Source: an uncultured Gemmatimonadales bacterium (GTDB taxonomy: Bacteria > Gemmatimonadota > Gemmatimonadetes > Longimicrobiales > Gaopeijiaceae). From it: DNA of 64,000 bases. How positions within the stretch are numbered: position 1 is the first letter of the stretch; every line of letters starts with the position of its first letter. Below the pieces are notes generated by a model. The model did not search any database and was not told the origin of the DNA. It saw only the letters and a list, made by a program, of their open reading frames with translations. This document shows, piece by piece, positions 28,281 through 37,129 of the stretch. The position numbers were made by a program, and so were the translations under genes. The DNA lies in assembly GCA_937919655.1 (NCBI GenBank), contig CALFPJ010000063.1, positions 1 through 64,000 on the forward strand, in the 5' to 3' direction.

Positions 28281-28299
28281 TCGGGCCCGTGCAGTGACG

Positions 28300-28335
28300 A
28301 GCGGGGTCGGCCAGGTGGCCGACCCCGCTTTTTTT
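28300..28335 (+). terminator. Intrinsic terminator after pckA
   Basis: AGCGGGGTCGGCC (28300-28312) and GGCCGACCCCGCT (28317-28329) form a perfect 13-bp stem with an AGGT loop, followed by seven Ts. The next 180 bases, to 28517, hold nothing I recognise. Confidence 0.95.
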
Positions 28336-28517
28336 GCCCACGGCGTCAGCCCATCCACTTCTGGCTTTGATCCGGGATCATCGAGGATCACGCCACGTGA
28401 TACACGCACCGTGTCGTGCTTGCTATGGTCGCGTCTGGGCGGAGCCGGCGCAAAAAGTGCGGCCCCGCCGCTCCGAAGAGCGACGAGGCCATGACCCTCG
28501 GAGCCCCTCTCGACGCG

Positions 28518-29700
28518 TCAGGCCACTTTTCTGCGGCGGTTCCACATTCCGGCGATGAGGCCGAAGAGCATGATGGTTAGGAGGCCGCCGAAGCGGGCGG
28601 ATTGGGTGAGGACTGGGCGGGCTTGGTAGCTGCCGAGCGTGCCCTGCGCCCACGTCTGCATCCACTCGCCTGTGCTCACGTCGAAAGCAGCGAGGAATGC
28701 TTGTTCAAAGGGCAGCTCGGACCTCCAGAATGCGCCGAACCGCTGAGGGCCGAACTCCGTCTCGAGTTGGTCCAGGATGTAGGCGTCTAAGTTCCCAAAC
28801 GCTGTCGTATAGGAGTCGTTTACCCATGTGACGGGGGTCTCGTCGATGAGGTTCGAGTACCAGACCGCCATGTCCCCTCGGAGGTGCTCCGGCTGGAGGA
28901 GCCTCGCGCAAGCAGCCGAATCGCCCGTTAGGCACTGATCGGCTTCAATCGGTCGGGTCCAAAGGTCCCCCGCCGATAGAGCGCGGTGTGATTTTGCCAT
29001 GGCGTCAGCCATTGGATTTCGTCGTTTTGCAGGGCGAAGCCCTGAGCCAATCGCATGCCACCCGCCTGCAGCCATGTCAGGATCTGGGGGCCCTGGGAGG
29101 CCGTAGCGGGCAGGTAGGCGACACATGCCCAGTAGACTGTAGGCGCGATGAGCCAGTCGACCGGTACGCACGGGCCAAGCCTGGCTGAATTGTACGTCCA
29201 GCTTAGGCGGCTGATTCGGCATCCGCACCCGCTGGTTCACGGGTTGCACGGCGAGGCCAATACGGTGCGCCGGCGCGCGTGCCGAGATAGGTCTCCGATG
29301 ACGCCCGGGAGTCTCTCACAGCGGGGTGCGACCCGTGGGACTTCAATTGCATAACGAAGCCGATCCTCATGTCCGGGTCCCGTGCTGGCGCGGTCGCGAG
29401 TTCGAATTCGACTCTTTCCAAGAACGGCTCTAGGATCTCTGGAGTGGGCACGCCCGCTGGGGGCGTTGCGACAAATACCTCGCCAGGACCGTAGGGCGCC
29501 GCCAAGGCGGAGAGTGAGTCTGACCATCGGAGCCGCTTTAGCGCTTCGTTGCTTCCAAACACGCTGAGGGACATCCGTTCAACGATGACGTCTTCCGAGA
29601 ACCGCCCCGAACTCTCGACAACAGGCATCGCTCGCGGGGGCAGCGCCCAAATAGCCAAGAGCGCGGTTCCCGTGCAGGCAGTGAGCGTCCAGTGTTTCAT
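28518..29700 (-). pseudogene. Membrane-anchored secreted protein of the decayed ABC operon, several frameshifts
   Basis: ATG 29700 gives a signal peptide (core TALLAIWALPPRA). The first frame runs to about 29270 (ETYLGTRAGAPYW). Sense then moves to another frame (VNQRVRMPNQPPKLDVQFS) and to a third (DWLIAPTVYWACVAYLPATA, then GGMRLAQGFALQNDEIQWLT). It returns for GDMAVWYSNLIDETPVTWVN, GPQRFGAFWRSELPFEQAFL and a final membrane helix FGGLLTIMLFGLIAGMW before RRRKVA. At least three shifts between about 28980 and 29270 are needed to join one protein of about 390 residues. Layout (signal peptide, large exported domain, C-terminal helix) matches the next gene upstream. Function unknown; I see no HExxH or other catalytic motif. 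Confidence 0.7.
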
Positions 29701-30841
29701 GCGAAGCGCCATCTTGTGCTCCCTATTGCGAATCCTGCGAAGACCAAGATCCAGACGCCGGCAAGCAATCCTGAAGTACCGACATAGGAATGAGAGAGAG
29801 GAAGGGCGTCGAGAAGGTGATCGCGCCAGCGCTCGGCGAGCTGTTCCGGCTCTAGTCCTGAGATGACGCTCAGCGCCTCAGCAGCGGGTAGGCTCCGGTT
29901 GTCCAGGAGTCTCGCCCACGCGCCCTCGCGACCTTCACGGAGCGCTAACCAGAGGAGCGATTGCATCGCCTCTGGGTGGCCTTCAAGCGGGGCATACGAT
30001 CGCCCGTCCGCGCCGGCGTACTCAAAAACGGCGTCACATTGCTCAAGGTCGTTGTCGCCGACGCAGGCTATATAAGCGATCCGAGCTTCTTCGCTTCGGC
30101 CGGAGCGCCACCGGCCGTGCGACAACAGCTTGTGGCGGTCCTCTTGAGTGCTCCACTTCCGCCACCCTGAGCCAAAGCCAACAAGTCCCAGCAGGCGCCA
30201 GCGTCAGCCTCCATACACTTGCGCGCGGCCAAAGCGGGAGTGGTCGCTACCTGTCGATATAGCCATGTAAGGACCTCGGTCTCGCGAACGGACGCATTTA
30301 CGAGGAGTGGTAAGGGGCTCTGCCAGCCGGTGAGGGGGTGCTCAAGGTTGGCGTCCGCGCTGAGGGCTTTGCCGATCTGCTCGCGGATCGACGATTCAAT
30401 GCCCGCTCGAGTCGTGAATCCTTTGTGCTCGACACGGTACACTGGGCGATCCTCAACCACGCTACCAAGTTGGTTAGAGGCCCATTGGAAGGTGAAATAT
30501 GCAGTTTCGAGGGCCCGGCTTTGGTCCACGAAGGCTTCGTAGTCACGCCACACAGATGCGTAGAGCGTTCGAGCTAGCTCTGCCTGGTCGCTCCTGGCAA
30601 CGACGGTCAACAGACCCACGGAGATCGTGTCGGTAGTCGAGGCGTTCGATGCTCGCAGCGCCTCGGCGCGGTCCCGAGCGGCGATCTGGCGGGCCGCCAG
30701 AACAGCAGCCAGCCGAGGGGCCATGGAGTCGAAGTAGTTCAACAATTCGGCCTCGATACGCGCGACGTGCTGACCCATCGCGGGCTTCGGCATTGCGAGG
30801 AGCCCGACCGCGAGAATGAGCGTCAGCGGGTTCTTAGACAT
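29697..30841 (-). pseudogene. Second membrane-anchored secreted protein of the decayed ABC operon, frameshifted
   Basis: ATG 30841 gives a signal peptide (LTLILAVGLLAMPKPAMG) and a helical exported domain (LNYFDSMAPRLAAVLAARQ, YFTFQWASNQLGSVVEDRP, MEADAGACWDLLALAQGG). That frame then turns into arginine/cysteine-rich nonsense after about 30170. The expected continuation lies in another frame (IAYIACVGDNDLEQCDAVFE, SLLWLALREGREGAWARLLD, LEPEQLAERWRDHLL) and ends with one membrane helix and GSTRWRFA. One frameshift near 30130-30170 joins them into about 380 residues. It overlaps the permease gene by 8 bases and the next gene by 4, showing they once formed a tight operon. Function unknown. Confidence 0.75.
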
Positions 30842-31513
30842 CGAACAACGTCCAATTGCCCGTCATGATCTCTGCTGGTCCGGGCGACTGCATAATCATT
30901 TGGAGGGCCCATTCGACGATATTCGTACGGTCAAAAACGTCAAAGTAGAGCCCAAGGAAGTCACCGAAGGGTCCGCCGAAAACGAAGAATGCCAGCGCGA
31001 TGCTCGAGACCCAAATGGTCGTCTTAATTGTTCCTGAGGCCATCGCGAAGAAGGCGGCGTATGAAACCAGCGAAGCCAACAGGAAGCGCAACGCCAGCAT
31101 GTTCGGATAGGCTGGAAGGCCGGCTGGAAGGTCGACTGAAGCAGCGGCCAATTGACACCCGACCCAGAGTGCGGCCGCAGGAATCGCGACGAGGACCACG
31201 CCGGCACCCATCTTGCGCAGCACGTACTCGGTTCTGGAGACCGGAAGACTCAAGGCGTGGACATGGCCCTGTTGGTGGTCCAGTTCCACGCGGAAAGCGC
31301 GACGGTCATACCAATCGCTGCGGCCAAGATCGGGTAGAACCATACCACTTCCTGCATCCCATTTAGGATATCGTAGGCGTTCACGAATCCGGTGCCAGAT
31401 GAAGCGACGACCCCTTGAATGCTGAGCAGCGGCAGCCCAAAAGCCGCCAAGATAAACGGAATCAGACCAAGCCAGATCTACTTCCAGTGGAAAAAGAGCA
31501 TTGGCTGATACAT
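30834..31513 (-). pseudogene. ABC-2 type permease with an in-frame amber codon and a frameshift
   Basis: ATG 31513 begins MYQPMLFFHWK, then TAG at 31480-31478. The same frame continues IWLGLIPFILAAFGLPLLS with typical ABC-2 membrane segments up to SAWNWTTN near 31290, then fails. The next frame carries VELDHQQGHVHALSLPVSRT, three further hydrophobic helices (VVLVAIPAAALWVGCQL, FLLASLVSYAAFFAMASG, IWVSSIALAFFVFGG) and ends NWTLFDV. The SLPVSRTEYVLRK segment is characteristic of ABC-2 permeases. Two independent lesions make a functional product unlikely. It was the membrane partner of the ATPase just upstream. Confidence 0.8.
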
Positions 31514-31516
31514 CGC

Positions 31517-32427
31517 TCAGCTCCTGTCGTAGTGTGTGGGTCTTGAAGAACGGAGGAGCTCGACGAAGCCCTCCTCTGGGTCCAGGTCGATGACGTCGCG
31601 GACGGTCGCGCCGACACCGGTGAAGTAGTCACTCATGGGTGCCTCCCAGCCTCGCACGATCCACGTCTCCATAGATCCGATCCCATTGGTGCGCCCGCGG
31701 TTCAGGACGGTGAACGGCGCCAATACTGACTCCTCGGGGGCGTGATCGATGCGCAGCCACTTGATGCGATTCTTGAACTGCTGCATGGGCAACTCGGCGA
31801 TGAGCTTGCCGTTGTCCATGATCCCGACCCAGTCACAGATGCGCTCCAACTCGTGAACTAGATGGCTCGAAATGAAGACCCTCGCGCTGACCTCGGACAC
31901 ATAGTCAAGGACCGCGGTCAACACGTCTCGACGAACCACCGGATCAAGTCCGTCGGTGGGCTCGTCTAGGACAAACAGATCGGGCCGCTGCGAAAGGGCT
32001 AGCAGCAGCAGGAGCTTCGCGGTCTCACCTTTTGACATGCGCGCGATCTTTCGGTCGCTGTCGAGATGCAGACGACCCGTCAGCTCCTTGCACCAGCCCT
32101 CATCGCAGTTTTTTAGAACGAGGAGTGGTACTTGATTTGTTCGCCGACGGTGAGCGCCGGATAGATGTGGGGTCGCTCTGGCACGTAGCCCACCCGTGCG
32201 AGGATCGCCTTCATTTCCTTGGGCACGTTCTGACCTAGGACCTGAAGTTTCCCGGCGTCGGGCTTCATCATGCCCATAAACATTCGGATCGTCGTGGTCT
32301 TGCCTGAGCCGTTGGCCCCGAGGAAGCCGTAGATCGAGCCGGATGGGACGTTTAGCGACACGTTGTCCAGTGCGAACGACTTGCCGGCTTTCCAACTCAC
32401 GCCCTCGAGTTCGATTGCTTTATTCAC
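31517..32427 (-). pseudogene. ABC transporter ATP-binding protein, frameshifted
   Basis: ATG 32427 opens MNKAIELEGVSWKAGKSFAL with Walker A GANGSGKTTTIRM near residue 40, and ends prematurely at TAA near 32113 (YHSSF). The following sense is in another frame: LKNCDEGWCKELTGRL, the ABC signature ARMSKGETAKLLLLLAL, Walker B LFVLDEPTDGLDPVVRRD and the H-loop ISSHLVHELERI, to a stop at 31517. One lost base before the A-run at 32115-32120 explains the break. Joined length is about 300 residues, normal for YtrB-like export ATPases. It overlaps the regulator gene by 8 bases. Confidence 0.82.
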
Positions 32428-32803
32428 TTATCTCTGCTCCCACTTCCGATTTGAAAGCTTGCGAGAGTTCCTCTGCCTCGATTCCCATCCGTGCCCCGTC
32501 CTGGAGGAGTTTTCGTACCAACTGCTGTGCTACCGACGCACGCTCTTCGTTCCTGAGGAACGTCGGCACTTCTTGAATGAATGTGCCGTGACCGTGCCGG
32601 GTCTCAACGAAGCCGTCCACAGCTAAGTCGCGGTAGGCCTGCGATACGGTCGCTGGGTTCACACGGAGGTCCCGGGCCAGGATCCGGACCGAAGGGAGCG
32701 AGTCGCCGGCTGCGAGGTCTCCTGAGGCGACAGCCATGCGCACACGTGCAGCGATCTGCGCGTAGAGCGGGGTTGGGCTCCTCGGGTCGATATCGTCGAA
32801 CAT
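32420..32803 (-). CDS. GntR family transcriptional regulator (YtrA subfamily)
   Basis: A 127-residue regulator. The winged helix-turn-helix is complete: PTPLYAQIAARVRMAVASGD, then LPSVRILARDLRVNPATVSQAYRDL, then GFVETRHGHGTFI. The short helical C-terminus (about 50 residues) marks the YtrA subfamily, which typically controls adjacent ABC transporter genes. Start ATG 32803 is chosen because the family N-terminus begins FDDIDPRSPTP. This is the only transporter-linked gene of the cluster with no visible lesion. It probably represses its own operon; a candidate operator lies at 33957-33970. Confidence 0.88.
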   Translation of the reverse strand: MFDDIDPRSPTPLYAQIAARVRMAVASGDLAAGDSLPSVRILARDLRVNPATVSQAYRDLAVDGFVETRHGHGTFIQEVPTFLRNEERASVAQQLVRKLLQDGARMGIEAEELSQAFKSEVGAEISE

Positions 32804-32807
32804 CGAC

Positions 32808-33515
32808 TCAGCGCCCCTCGCCCGCGGTGGATTCCTGTAACGCCGGGGCACAGTTGACCTGGCCAGGGCTCCAGCCCGGTAGGATCATGTATCCGTAGGC
32901 GAGCCCGCATAGGCGGTCGAAGTCCGGATGGGCGAAGACCGCGGCCCACCCTCGAGCGTTGCCGATGAGGAAGTCGATTTCCAACCCCTCAGGTATCTCG
33001 AAGTCACCGAGCGCCCCCAGGTCGGTCGTATACGACAATGCCGTGGAGTAGTGAATCTCCTGGTGTGAAGCCAGGTTCTTGATTGTACTGACAGTGAGCG
33101 CTCGCACTTCGGCCTCATCAGGCGCTACGCCGTCCATCGGGGGTGCAACTGGCTCACTGAGGAGCCACGCGGGCGCCTGACGGGTCTGCGCAGACGCGCT
33201 GAGTCGGTACGCCCGCACGTAGCTCACGTCCGAGTCGCCGGTCCATCCCCACCCGCGCACGAAGGTGCCCGCGGCGTCGTAGGCCAGTATTCGCGAGTTG
33301 CTCGCATCGGCTACCGCGGCTTCTCCGCTTGGGAGCCGCAGCGCAGCCTCGATTGGGCCAAAAAGGTACTCCTCGGCACCATCGACGACGCCGATCTCGA
33401 GCGTGGGCTCGGATACCGTGAGTAGGGATACTTCCCGCGGGTCGTCCGTCGTCGCCTGTTCAACGGCAGAGCAGCCCGCCAGCGCGGCAAGGGCCGAGAC
33501 GGTCACAAGCATCAT
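32808..33515 (-). CDS. Lipoprotein, apparently a chimera of a propeller start and a pilin-like tail
   Basis: ATG 33515 gives a lipoprotein signal with lipobox LAGC, about 235 residues in all. Residues 40-95 (EYLFGPIEAALRLPSGEAAV, SRILAYDAAGTFVRGWG) look like the first blade of a secreted 6-bladed beta-propeller, which should continue for about 300 more residues. Instead the sequence changes abruptly after GWTGDSD to a segment (STIKNLASHQEIHYSTALSY, GWAAVFAHPDFDRLCGLAYG) resembling the globular part of type IV pilin-like proteins, without the pilin membrane helix. A deletion that fused two genes explains this best. It lies five bases before the GntR gene and shares its strand. No function is assigned. 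Confidence 0.65.
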   Translation of the reverse strand: MMLVTVSALAALAGCSAVEQATTDDPREVSLLTVSEPTLEIGVVDGAEEYLFGPIEAALRLPSGEAAVADASNSRILAYDAAGTFVRGWGWTGDSDVSYVRAYRLSASAQTRQAPAWLLSEPVAPPMDGVAPDEAEVRALTVSTIKNLASHQEIHYSTALSYTTDLGALGDFEIPEGLEIDFLIGNARGWAAVFAHPDFDRLCGLAYGYMILPGWSPGQVNCAPALQESTAGEGR

Positions 33516-33901
33516 ACCCAGGCTCCTTCTGTCCTTCTTCCCCTCAACCAGTAGAACGCGCCTGAGAACATAAAAAGCACAGTCGCGACCAAGAGGAGGG
33601 TCTGGGTGGTCGAGAGCGGGAGGTCCCGGCCCCCAGAAAACGCAAAATCGATGAGCACATCGATCAGCCCCCAGAAGATGAGGGTCCATAGGATGGCTCC
33701 GGACGCGAAGTTCGCGATCGCCCTCTTCTTGTCGCTAGCTCCTGCCCGGAACGGCAGGACCGTGACGACTACCAGGAAAAGCGTCCATGCGACGAGCCCC
33801 TCGCTCGACTGCACCCACAGGAGTAACAACGCCCAGGCCGTGAGCGCCTGCGCCAGGGCCTGGGCGGCTTGAGGAGCCATCTTGGTGCGGAGTTCGGGCA
33901 T
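33512..33901 (-). CDS. Small membrane protein of unknown function
   Basis: About 129 residues from ATG 33901; an in-frame ATG at 33943 would add 14. There are four hydrophobic segments: LTAWALLLLWVQ, LVAWTLFLVVVTVLPF, AILWTLIFWGLIDVLI and TTQTLLLVATVLFMFSGAFYW. I do not recognise the family. Its stop overlaps the lipoprotein start (ATGATG arrangement), and it is the first gene of the minus-strand operon that runs through the GntR regulator to the decayed transporter genes. Confidence 0.65.
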   Translation of the reverse strand: MPELRTKMAPQAAQALAQALTAWALLLLWVQSSEGLVAWTLFLVVVTVLPFRAGASDKKRAIANFASGAILWTLIFWGLIDVLIDFAFSGGRDLPLSTTQTLLLVATVLFMFSGAFYWLRGRRTEGAWV

Positions 33902-33956
33902 CAATCGTTCCGTCGTTGTCGGGTGACACGCTCGGTGTGTCACTGTGTCGGTTGAC

Positions 33957-33970
33957 TAGTACAGTAGTAC
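33957..33970 (-). promoter_or_regulatory. Candidate GntR/YtrA operator
   Basis: TAGTAC-AG-TAGTAC is a tight repeat, also readable as the dyad GTAC-N4-GTAC, located 56 bases before the start of the minus-strand operon. Operators of YtrA-type regulators are usually short dyads containing GTAC/TAGTA near the promoter, so this fits, but I have only one site to judge from. The 258-base gap to the kinase gene (33944-34201) otherwise shows nothing clear. Confidence 0.35.
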
Positions 33971-34201
33971 ACTGATGAGCAAGAACACAAGCTGCATCAT
34001 TCTCGGTCTCTCCCTCGGAGGTGGCGGTGTGGATGCCCTTCCACGTCGTCGGACCTTAATCTCTGGGTGTGGGCCAGGCCTTGCTTGGCCAACTGATCTC
34101 GGCTGCGCACACTGGGAAACGCTTGTGGTAAAGCCGTTTCCGGCATATCCTCCGGCGCTGCCCTTGAACTGTGAAGCTGTTTTCCCCCCGCGATCCGAAG
34201 C

Positions 34202-35407
34202 ATGAGCGAAGACCAAGATTCGATCGACGCCCTCCAGGGAGCACTGGGCTCCGACTTCGAGATCAAGCGATTGTTGGGGCGTGGGGCGATGGCGAACGTG
34301 TACCTCGCCAAAGAGACGCAGTTGGGCCGGTTCGTGGCCCTCAAGGTCTTGCTGTCGCAGCACTCCAAGGACGAGACGGCACGCAAGCGGTTCGAGCGCG
34401 AGGCCAAAGCGGCTGCCTCGCTGTCACACCCGAGCGTCGTTCAGGTTTACCGGTTTGGGCGGCTGCCAGACGAGACGCCTTTCCTGGTGATGCGCTTTGT
34501 GAAAGGGCGCACCATGGAGGAGCGCCTCAAGGCGGAGGGCCGGCTGGCCACGGCGCTCACAAGGCAGGTGCTTCTAGAGGTGGCTTCCGCGCTTTCGGCA
34601 GCACACTCCCAGGGAATCGTGCATCGTGATGTACGTCCAGCCAACGTATTGTGGGATGAAGAGTCCGAGCGGGCGCTCCTCTCTGATTTCGGCATCGCGG
34701 CTCTTCTCGTAACGAGCGGCGAAGAGGCCACCCGACTGACGAAGACCGGTCAGATGATGGGTGACCCCCGCTATCTCAGCCCCGAACAACTTCTCGACCA
34801 AGATCTCACCGAGCTCGCGGACATTTACGCGTTCGGCGTGATGGGATATGAGCTGCTCACGGGCGAGGGCCCGTACGATGCCCGGACCAATACTCAGTGG
34901 ATCACCGCCCATTTGAGTCAAGATCCCAAGGATCTCCGGATCGCGCGACCTGATGTGCCGGCAGACATAGCGGACCTGCTGAAACGGTGCCTAAGCCGCG
35001 AGCCAAAACACCGGCCGAGTGCCGCCGATGTCGTGAGCGTGTTAGCCGGGGACCCGAGTGGGGCGGCGGCGGGTGGGCCCACGAGCGGGGGCGTCGAAGA
35101 GGCTGCCGACTTCCAACAGTTGATCAGGCGCCGGGTCCCGCAGGTGGTCATTATTACGGGTGGTGCGGGGCTTGGCCTCATGTCGCTCATGAACGAGTTG
35201 ACCGCAGATCAACAGCTGCTGGATCCTATCTGGTACAGGCTGACTCTTCCCTTCGTGGCATGTGGGTTGGCGGCGGCTACGGTGATCGCGTGGTTCCATG
35301 GTGAGCGTGGGAAACAACAGACGAATGTGCTCGAATGGGTTCTATTGAGCGTGATTGGGGTCATTTGGTTCTCGATCAGCGCCTGGATGATTGTAGGACA
35401 ATTATGA
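34202..35407 (+). CDS. Serine/threonine protein kinase with C-terminal membrane helices
   Basis: A Hanks-type kinase, 401 residues. The kinase domain (about 20-280) has the glycine loop LGRGAMANVYLA, the lysine in FVALKVL, the catalytic loop HRDVRPANVLW, the DFG motif SDFGIAAL, the APE-equivalent YLSPEQL and DIYAFGVMGYELLTGEGPY. The usual lysine two residues after the HRD aspartate is arginine here (HRDVRP), a conservative change. After a glycine-rich linker there are three hydrophobic helices (about 310-400), so the kinase is membrane-tethered by its C-terminus, with no extracellular sensor. It overlaps the M24 peptidase start by 4 bases. The only PP2C-type phosphatase in the window (56114-56895) is broken. 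Confidence 0.92.
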   Translation: MSEDQDSIDALQGALGSDFEIKRLLGRGAMANVYLAKETQLGRFVALKVLLSQHSKDETARKRFEREAKAAASLSHPSVVQVYRFGRLPDETPFLVMRFVKGRTMEERLKAEGRLATALTRQVLLEVASALSAAHSQGIVHRDVRPANVLWDEESERALLSDFGIAALLVTSGEEATRLTKTGQMMGDPRYLSPEQLLDQDLTELADIYAFGVMGYELLTGEGPYDARTNTQWITAHLSQDPKDLRIARPDVPADIADLLKRCLSREPKHRPSAADVVSVLAGDPSGAAAGGPTSGGVEEAADFQQLIRRRVPQVVIITGGAGLGLMSLMNELTADQQLLDPIWYRLTLPFVACGLAAATVIAWFHGERGKQQTNVLEWVLLSVIGVIWFSISAWMIVGQL

Positions 35408-36771
35408 AGTCCTGGTTCCTCGCCGCCCTGGGTCTGATCTTGCCGGCGGCAATCGCCGCCCAATCTCCCGCCAACGTTCCCGGCGACGCCCCGGCTCGCA
35501 TACACGCCCTCCCGACCATGCGCGAGCAGGCCATCGAGCAGCAGGCTTGGCTCGAAGCCCGCATGGACCGGGTCCTGCCGCGGCTGATGGCGGAGTACGA
35601 CGTCGACATGTGGATCCTCTCCATGCGGGAGTACGCAGAGGACCCGGTTTTTTGGTCGATCACCTCTCCGACCACGTTCGCCGCGCGCCGCCGCTCCATC
35701 TATGTGATCACGAGACAGGACGACGGTTCGCTCGAGCGCCTCGCGCTCGGAGGGACTGCCCAGGGCGGAGTCTTCGAAGCGTTCCGGTCCACACGGCCGG
35801 CGCCTACTGAGGCGACCAGTGAGCTTTGGGGCGGAGAGCAGTGGAGGTTGCTGCGCGAATTGGTCGAAGACCGCGACCCGGACAACATCGTCCTGAACAT
35901 CGACCCCGACTGGGCCTTCTCTGACGGCTTGCATGCGGGCGAACGCGAAGCCCTTGAAGCGGGGCTAGGCGACAAGTATCGGGCCCGTATCAAAAGGGAC
36001 TCGCGGCTCGCGATGAACTACATCGCGCTGCGGCTACCTGAGATGATGCCGCGCTACCGGAAGATCGAAGAAACGGTCCACGCCGTGATTTCCGAGGCCT
36101 TCTCCAATGCGGTCATCACCCCCGGCGTCACGACGACGGACGATGTCGTGTGGTGGATGCGGCAGCGAATTCAGGATCTGGGTTATACCACCTGGTTTCA
36201 GACCTCGGTGGATGTAACGCGGGAGGGTTCGGGCGGTGGCGAGGGCGACACGATCATTGAACCGGGGGACCTTCTCTGGACCGATTTTGGCGTGATCGCC
36301 GAAAACCTTCACACCGACACGCAGCATCTCGGTTACGTGCTCAAGGCTGGCGAGACGGACGCGCCGGCCGGCCTGAAGCAGTGCCTTGCCAACTCCAATA
36401 GGCTTCAGGACATCCTGCTATCGCATATGGAGCCCGGGCTGACTGGCAATCAGATACTCGCCGCGACCCTGGGGCAGATGCGGTCTGAGGGCATCAACGG
36501 GACCGTCTATACGCATCCCATTGGTGACCAAGGCCATGGCGCAGGGCCGCTTATTGGCATGTGGGACGCCCAGGGTGGCGTCCCCGTCCGCGGCGATGCC
36601 GTGCTGCTCGCCTCGACGTGGCATTCCATCGAGTTGCAGGCAACGACGCCCATTCCTGAGTGGGGTGGCAAGCCCGCTTCGTGTCGCCAGGAGGAAGAGG
36701 CCTACCTCGACACCGATGGCGAACGGCACTGGGTCTTCCGTCGGCAGGCCAAGCTTCACTTGGTGTGGTAG
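35404..36771 (+). CDS. Secreted M24 family metallopeptidase (Xaa-Pro aminopeptidase/creatinase fold)
   Basis: A 455-residue exported protein. A signal peptide (FLAALGLILPAAIAA) precedes a creatinase-like N-terminal domain and a C-terminal pita-bread domain. The five metal ligands can be placed: Asp in LLWTDFGV, Asp in HTDTQHLG, His in HPIGDQGHGAGPLIG, Glu in STWHSIELQ and Glu in the final QEEEAYLD. M24 enzymes of this type trim X-Pro peptides or related substrates. The start overlaps the kinase stop (ATGA), so they are cotranscribed. Confidence 0.9.
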   Translation: MKSWFLAALGLILPAAIAAQSPANVPGDAPARIHALPTMREQAIEQQAWLEARMDRVLPRLMAEYDVDMWILSMREYAEDPVFWSITSPTTFAARRRSIYVITRQDDGSLERLALGGTAQGGVFEAFRSTRPAPTEATSELWGGEQWRLLRELVEDRDPDNIVLNIDPDWAFSDGLHAGEREALEAGLGDKYRARIKRDSRLAMNYIALRLPEMMPRYRKIEETVHAVISEAFSNAVITPGVTTTDDVVWWMRQRIQDLGYTTWFQTSVDVTREGSGGGEGDTIIEPGDLLWTDFGVIAENLHTDTQHLGYVLKAGETDAPAGLKQCLANSNRLQDILLSHMEPGLTGNQILAATLGQMRSEGINGTVYTHPIGDQGHGAGPLIGMWDAQGGVPVRGDAVLLASTWHSIELQATTPIPEWGGKPASCRQEEEAYLDTDGERHWVFRRQAKLHLVW

Positions 36772-36787
36772 GGGTAGGCTAGATCGA

Positions 36788-37126
36788 TTGGCGAATAATC
36801 CGGGCTTTCTCGAAGGATTGAAACGTCAGAAGGTCATGCGGAGGGGCGTCATGTACTTGGCCGTGGTAGGGGCTGTGGGGCAGGTCGCCGACATCGCGAT
36901 GGCGATCCACTCAGTGCGACCTGACCTGACCGACGTGTTCTTCGTTATACGCCAGCGGATGATGGTCCGACTAGTGACGGGTGACCTCGACGGCACGATG
37001 CGCGACCTTCGAACGCTGCTCAGCACACCTGGGCTCACCACGATTTGGGAACTCCGTCTGGATCCCATCTTTGATCCTCTTCGCGACCGGCCTGACTTCC
37101 AGGCGCTAATCGCTCAAGGCAACTGA
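36788..37126 (+). pseudogene. Remnant C-terminus of a TPR-type protein (probably kinase- or cyclase-linked)
   Basis: An open frame of about 112 codons from TTG 36788 (or 95 from ATG 36836), ending WELRLDPIFDPLRDRPDFQA and GN. That tail is typical of long TPR-containing kinases and adenylate-cyclase-like regulators, where it closes the last repeat. Nothing upstream encodes the rest. The preceding LTDVFFVIRQRMMVRLVTGD segment is consistent with one damaged repeat. It may be translated as a small protein, but I read it as a leftover of a larger gene. Confidence 0.5.
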
Positions 37127-37129
37127 CGC

